A stretch of DNA of 64,000 nt from Acanthochlamys bracteata (Eukaryota; Streptophyta; Magnoliopsida; Pandanales; Velloziaceae). The notes beneath the pieces are model-generated. The model saw only the letters and a program-made list of their open reading frames with translations. It was not told the origin of the DNA and did not search any database. Position 1 is the first letter of the stretch. Each line of letters starts with the position of its first letter. The DNA is taken from NCBI GenBank assembly GCA_019914995.1, contig CM034135.1, positions 5,644,501-5,708,500 on the forward strand. The letters are read 5' to 3'. Positions 59,691-64,000 of this stretch are shown one piece after another. Both the position numbers and the translations under genes were made by a program.

Positions 59691-60784
59691 AATAGCCCAA
59701 GCGAGAGAATGAGCTCGCCTAACCGATCTAGAGTTTTTCAGAAATTTCAAGCTACGAAAAGAACTCCAAGATGATCAGCAATTTAATAGTGGGAAATTCA
59801 AACACATTTCAACATTACATTAGAAATTTGAATTGAGTACTACGGGACCACACCAAGTAGGAACATCAAAATCGGGCAAGTTGGTGTATGAGCGAGCTGG
59901 AAATGATATGGACTGCATTCAATACTAGTAAAAATTTTAATCACACCCTAACTAAAAGAATTAAATATAACGAGATGGGTTAGCTAAATACGTACTTGAC
60001 ATTTAATGAAGGAATCATCGTGTTAGCTTTGAGAGCTCTGGAGATAAGACGCGAAGCAAAGAGGGAACAAAGCGCTGCACTTAAGCAAGCGAGTACGCAC
60101 TAATAGGAAAAATTCAAACTATTAAATCCAAAATTCAAGAGCTGTAAGAAGGAAGTATATAAGTAGAAGCAAAAGGCTAGTGAAAGCATCAATTGAGTAT
60201 AGTAAAATAAAGAGAAGAAAGCATACACATACATTCACCGAGAAACTTAAAACACCAACACACTATCACACCTACTAAACAAAATAGTGAACAAATTCTC
60301 TAAGTAGTTTTCCATTTTGATCCTCTCATCTTGCTTTCTAGTGATAAACAATATAGATAAGTCATGTGCTCAATCCAGTGATTACAATCTTCTCAGCAAA
60401 TTAAGGTTAAATATTTGTTGCACTTAGTGATAGGGTTTGATTGAGCCCGTATAAAGTCACTATATTCTTCTAATCGAGCTATTAATTTTCAGTCGGAGAG
60501 ACGGGTGTCTAAAAAGCTGTAGAGATTTATTTTGTACAAGAAAAGTTATGAAGCAAATGTGCTTGGTGAAGCACTTTTGTCCTGATACTTGTATCTCTTT
60601 AAAAGTAGTAGATTTTCACTTTGTCAAAGAGTGTTTGTACATATAGGCAAAAAAATGGTCGAACCAAGTAAACTCCTATGTTCCTTTTGCTGTACTAATT
60701 ATTCAATTTTCTGTGCGGCCCAAATGGGAATGTCAATTTCTTTTCCAATACTAAGTAGGAATGTCAATTTTATGTACAAGTTTG
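59691..60784. other. Intergenic DNA, no gene seen
   Basis: Ordinary composition with short open frames only; none has a recognised match or a plausible exon structure. Confidence 0.45.
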
Positions 60785-61242
60785 AGAGGCCATTTAGCTA
60801 AACTTAAAAATTTTAATTTTTATGACAAAAGTTATTTTTTGACTTTTTTTTTAAAAAAAGTAGCTGAAATTTTTTTTTTAAAAAGGAGGTATGTGTTTGA
60901 ATAAATTTTATTTTTTTGAAAAAAAATTGAATAAGGTGTTTGGCAAAGAAGAGCTTAAAAGTTAAAAAAATTATTCAAAAACTAAAATATTCTTTATAAT
61001 TAATTATATATATATATATATATAATTATGTTAACTTAACAGAGTTAATAATGTCATTTCTCTCCAAACAGATAAAAGAAGTCGGGTGTGACTTTTTTGT
61101 AAAAGTTACTTAGCGTAATTTTTATTTTTGTGACTTATAAGTTGAAAAAGTAACTTATAAGTTGTTTATCAAACACTCTTATTTTATTGTTTCAACTTAT
61201 TTCAATTTATAAATTAAAATAAGTCTATCCAAACAGCTCATG
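60785..61242. mobile_element. MITE-like element with TTTGG-type ends
   Basis: Left end GAGGCCATTTAGCTAAACTTA; the right end in reverse complement reads GAGCTGTTTGGATAGACTTA. Inside are AAAAGTTAAAAAA, a (TA)n run at about 61006-61023 and ACTTATAAGTTG palindromes. No coding capacity. It may be a different family from the GTTTGG elements at 62.5 and 63.4 kb. Confidence 0.55.
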
Positions 61243-62480
61243 AATCTTACTAAAAACTCTAACTTTTGTCTCTTAAGGAATTAACCTATACATTGCCGAC
61301 TAGATTCCTTTTGTCTAGTAATGAAATCTCTGTGTTCAAATGTAGCTAATCAGAGCAGTTATAGCTGACTGTCTTCTTGCTACTTGTAGGAAAATATAAT
61401 TTTTAGAAATTAACCCAATTCATCCCTCCTAGTTTGAATTGATTGTGCAGCTATACTTATCAACTCTCTTAATCATCACACTGCTTTCAATTGCCGTTTG
61501 CCTTCAGCAAGAATTTGGCATTTTCTGTTCATCCTCAACCTATTTATTTGATGCGTTGTCCATATACTAAGTTGATGCAGTACCACTTAAATCTTAACAA
61601 CTTCTTGCATTATCACCTTGTATTATAAGTGACGCAACGCCATACCCCAACTTATTCTCTTGTAGCATTTGCGGCTGGCCTTCCCAAAGCCATCGTGGGC
61701 AGTATCGCTGGAGCAGAATGTGAGCTCATAATTCAAACTCAGTCGACTGAAGGGTGCGTTCTTTTAGCCACGGAGCTTACTTCTTTCTACAAGCAAGTCT
61801 TTTATTGGTTTGGAACTGTCACTTTATGTAACGTTTATTCGTTTAGATGAAATTTGTGGCAAATACAATTCCATCGAAGACCAAAGGCTAGAAATACGAA
61901 ATATCTGACACATCATAGTTGTGAAAGATTGTAATTAAACAATTGGCCCAGGCACGTTTTGTTCATAATAACTCATGCTGTCTTTCAGGGACCACCTTGT
62001 AGCCTCAACTGGGCAAGATTGTGAATAAAGGTATTGTATCTCATTAAAGACACCGGGACCGCAGGCATTGGTACTACCTAAAGATATGACATTGTTTGTG
62101 AATGAATTGTAAGGCCGCCGTACATTATATGAAAAAAGAGAGAAAATTGCGCAGCACATGTAAGCCTTGGTCGTAATGTCACTTCAATATTGAGCTGTAG
62201 ACCAATGTTATATGGTATCATAAGCGAAGGTTGGGAATCCAAATTATGTGTTCTTATTTGAGACAAGTATAAGGTCTTTACATATGAAAGAGGGACACTT
62301 TTCTTTCCCTTTTTCCATTCTTTTGTATAATATATCATATATTCAAATAAAGAAGTAAGGAGTTGTTTTCTGCCACCCATCCAAATCCAATAATGAAAAC
62401 TGATCAACGTAACAAAACGCACACCAATAAAATGTTTGCAATACATCTACAACTACGATATACCCCATTAAAAAAATATT
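61243..62480. other. Intergenic DNA, no gene seen
   Basis: Two open frames (61629-61850 on +, 62078-62446 on -) were inspected and match no family that I know; neither has clear splice partners. No repeat was noticed. Confidence 0.45.
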
Positions 62481-62729
62481 TGGGAGTGTTTATGAAATAA
62501 AATTTTTCTGAAATAGAAAATATTTTTGTCTTTCTTGAAAAACGAATTTTATTTTTTTATTTCTAAAAAAATAAAAATATATACAATAAAAATATCTCAC
62601 TCCGTAGAATTTTTTTATACTTTCTAAATTTTTAAATAAATTTTTATATATTTATAAAATATGTATTAAAAATATAAAATAAAAAAAATTTAAAAAATAG
62701 CTTTTAAAAAGCTCTTCCAAACACGCTCA
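62481..62729. mobile_element. MITE-like element of the GTTTGG family, copy 4
   Basis: Begins TGGGAGTGTTTATGAAATA and ends GCTCTTCCAAACACGCTC, whose reverse complement starts GAGCGTGTTTGGAAGAGC. The interior closely matches copy 5, including AATATCTCACTCCGTAGAA-type text. Confidence 0.65.
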
Positions 62730-63404
62730 CTGGAAAGATGGTCGGCATTACCACACGATTATAATGTTGGCTTCACAGTTTAGAATTTATTGAAAACTTT
62801 GTTTAGGTTCAAGTTGGGTTCATTCAGATCGTGCGCCCTGAATTCCTACAGCTTTTCTTTTAATACATAAAGAAGTTTTGGCATCTCTCCTAATTTGAAT
62901 ATATGAAAGTTCTTCTCCCTCATGCCTGATTCGATAATACTAATTTGGGTAGGGGATGGTTCACTTCCGAAATCTATATTATTCTAATAGATTTGTAGGT
63001 ATTAAACTAATTAAGACAACTATCACTACTATGTGTTTAATTTTTCTCTAATTTAAAATTTGGAATCTGGCCATGACCTTTTTAAGTGTATGTTCGCAAA
63101 TTGTTTGAAAAATGAATATATAAGATTATGATCTTTAAATTATAAAATTATAATTTTTAACAACTCTAGTAAACATGTTTTAAGATTATCTTTTTTGAAA
63201 AATCTTAGTATAAATTCACCACCCATCTTTAAAAATTTAGCCAAAATAATTGTATCTCCAACGACCATTCTTATACGTAAAAAAAATGCATACATCAAGG
63301 ACACAAGGGCGTGTATATATATCTAATTAATATACTAACGGTTCTTAACGAATAAAGTTTCTCTTTTTTCTCAAAATTAAACAAATAAAGAGAAGTTAGG
63401 TTCA

Positions 63405-63664
63405 GGGGGCGTTTGGGATTGCTTATGAAATGGAGCTTTTGTGAAATGAAAGATATTTTTATTCTTTTTGAAAAACGAGCTCTATTTTTTTTACTTCTAA
63501 AAAAATAATAAAAATATACAATAAAAAGATCTCACTCCGTAGAATTTTTCTACATTTTCTAAATTTTTAAATAAATTTTTTATATATTTATAAAATATGT
63601 ATTTAAAAACGTGAAATGGAGAATTGAAAAGTTGGGTTGGAGGAAAGCAAAGCCAAACACCCCC
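63405..63664. mobile_element. MITE-like element of the GTTTGG family, copy 5
   Basis: 260 bp with the clearest ends of the family: GGGGGCGTTTGG on the left and CCAAACACCCCC on the right, whose reverse complement is GGGGGTGTTTGG (11 of 12). TCA flanks both sides, possibly a 3-bp target duplication as in PIF/Harbinger (Tourist-like) MITEs. It shares GATCTCACTCCGTAGAATTT with copy 4. Confidence 0.75.
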
Positions 63665-64000
63665 TCATGATAGTGGACTTTCGCAGTTACTAGCCTAGAT
63701 TTAGTAGTGTTATTAATGTTCATTGCACTACCTAATCTTGATATCGGACATATTTGACTGTATATACTTTCAGATATCTATCTTATTTATTTTAATTTAT
63801 TTTTACTTTTGAAAAAAATTTATAATATCTTAAATTTTTGTTAAATAAATAAATTTATATTGTCAAATTTATATATAGTTTTTAATTAAAAAAATATAAC
63901 AGTTTTATTTAATTTACTAAATTAATGAAAAATAATCTTATTTTTAGTAATCCAAAACAACCTGATCCACCACCGCCGGTTACGCATAGTACCCAACTCC
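63665..64000. other. Window end, AT-rich DNA
   Basis: A/T-rich sequence with no gene; the last ~45 bp are less AT-rich but too short to interpret. Confidence 0.5.

Noticed and set aside
61629..61850. 73-codon open frame considered as a gene fragment
   Set aside because: The sequence looks protein-like at first (LVAFAAGLPKAIVGSIAGA) but I could not link it to a family, and no adjoining exon or homologous segment was found.

Overview
This 64 kb window is nuclear DNA from a flowering plant, most likely a eudicot. It is AT-rich, its genes are cut by many GT-AG introns, and it is dominated by transposable elements. Three host genes can be supported, all on the + strand: the 3' end of a STELLO-type Golgi glycosyltransferase gene (3-2117, three exons visible, 5' part outside the window); a RraA-like / HMG-aldolase-fold gene with an added N-terminal region (41947-43307, three exons); and a complete ZIFL-type major facilitator transporter gene (51264-57117, 17 exons, 477 residues). 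I see no operon-like or pathway link among them. No CRISPR array, rRNA or convincing tRNA was found, and no undescribed system with a clear function.

Layout: 1-2.1 kb STELLO end; 2.1-7.1 kb gene-poor; 7.1-8.0 kb an orphan ZIFL exon (perhaps with a start region); 8.07-11.43 kb a 5'-truncated, decayed Ty1/copia element with its 3' LTR; 11.43-12.11 kb a truncated non-autonomous hAT-like element; 12.1-14.5 kb no gene seen; 14.56-16.32 kb a repeat rich in GAGCTCACTGG motifs; 17.01-18.58 kb a solo LTR with target duplication TTAGA; 18.62-23.50 kb a 4.9 kb hAT element with an 8-bp target duplication and a broken transposase gene; 23.5-26.8 kb no gene; 26.80-37.29 kb a complete but decayed Sirevirus-type copia element on the - strand with 1.57 kb LTRs, gag, pol and an env-like ORF; 37.3-41.8 kb repeats including an inverted copy of the GAGCTC family and a foldback element; 41.9-43.3 kb RraA-like gene; 43.3-51.2 kb AT-rich intergenic DNA with several MITE-like elements; 51.26-57.12 kb ZIFL gene; 57.1-64 kb no host gene, with a decayed CACTA-type protein remnant and more MITE-like elements.

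The mobile elements are related to one another. The solo LTR and both LTRs of the Sirevirus belong to one family. The 0.7 kb element at 44.1 kb has an 8-bp target duplication and terminal repeats resembling those of the 4.9 kb hAT element, and it is inverted relative to the truncated copy at 11.4 kb. A GTTTGG-ended MITE-like family recurs at least five times between 46.8 and 63.7 kb, once inside ZIFL intron 7.

Exon boundaries were placed by hand from splice-site consensus and reading-frame continuity. The ZIFL model and the downstream STELLO exons are secure. The first donor of the RraA-like gene is ambiguous. Identities rest on recognised family motifs, not on a database search.
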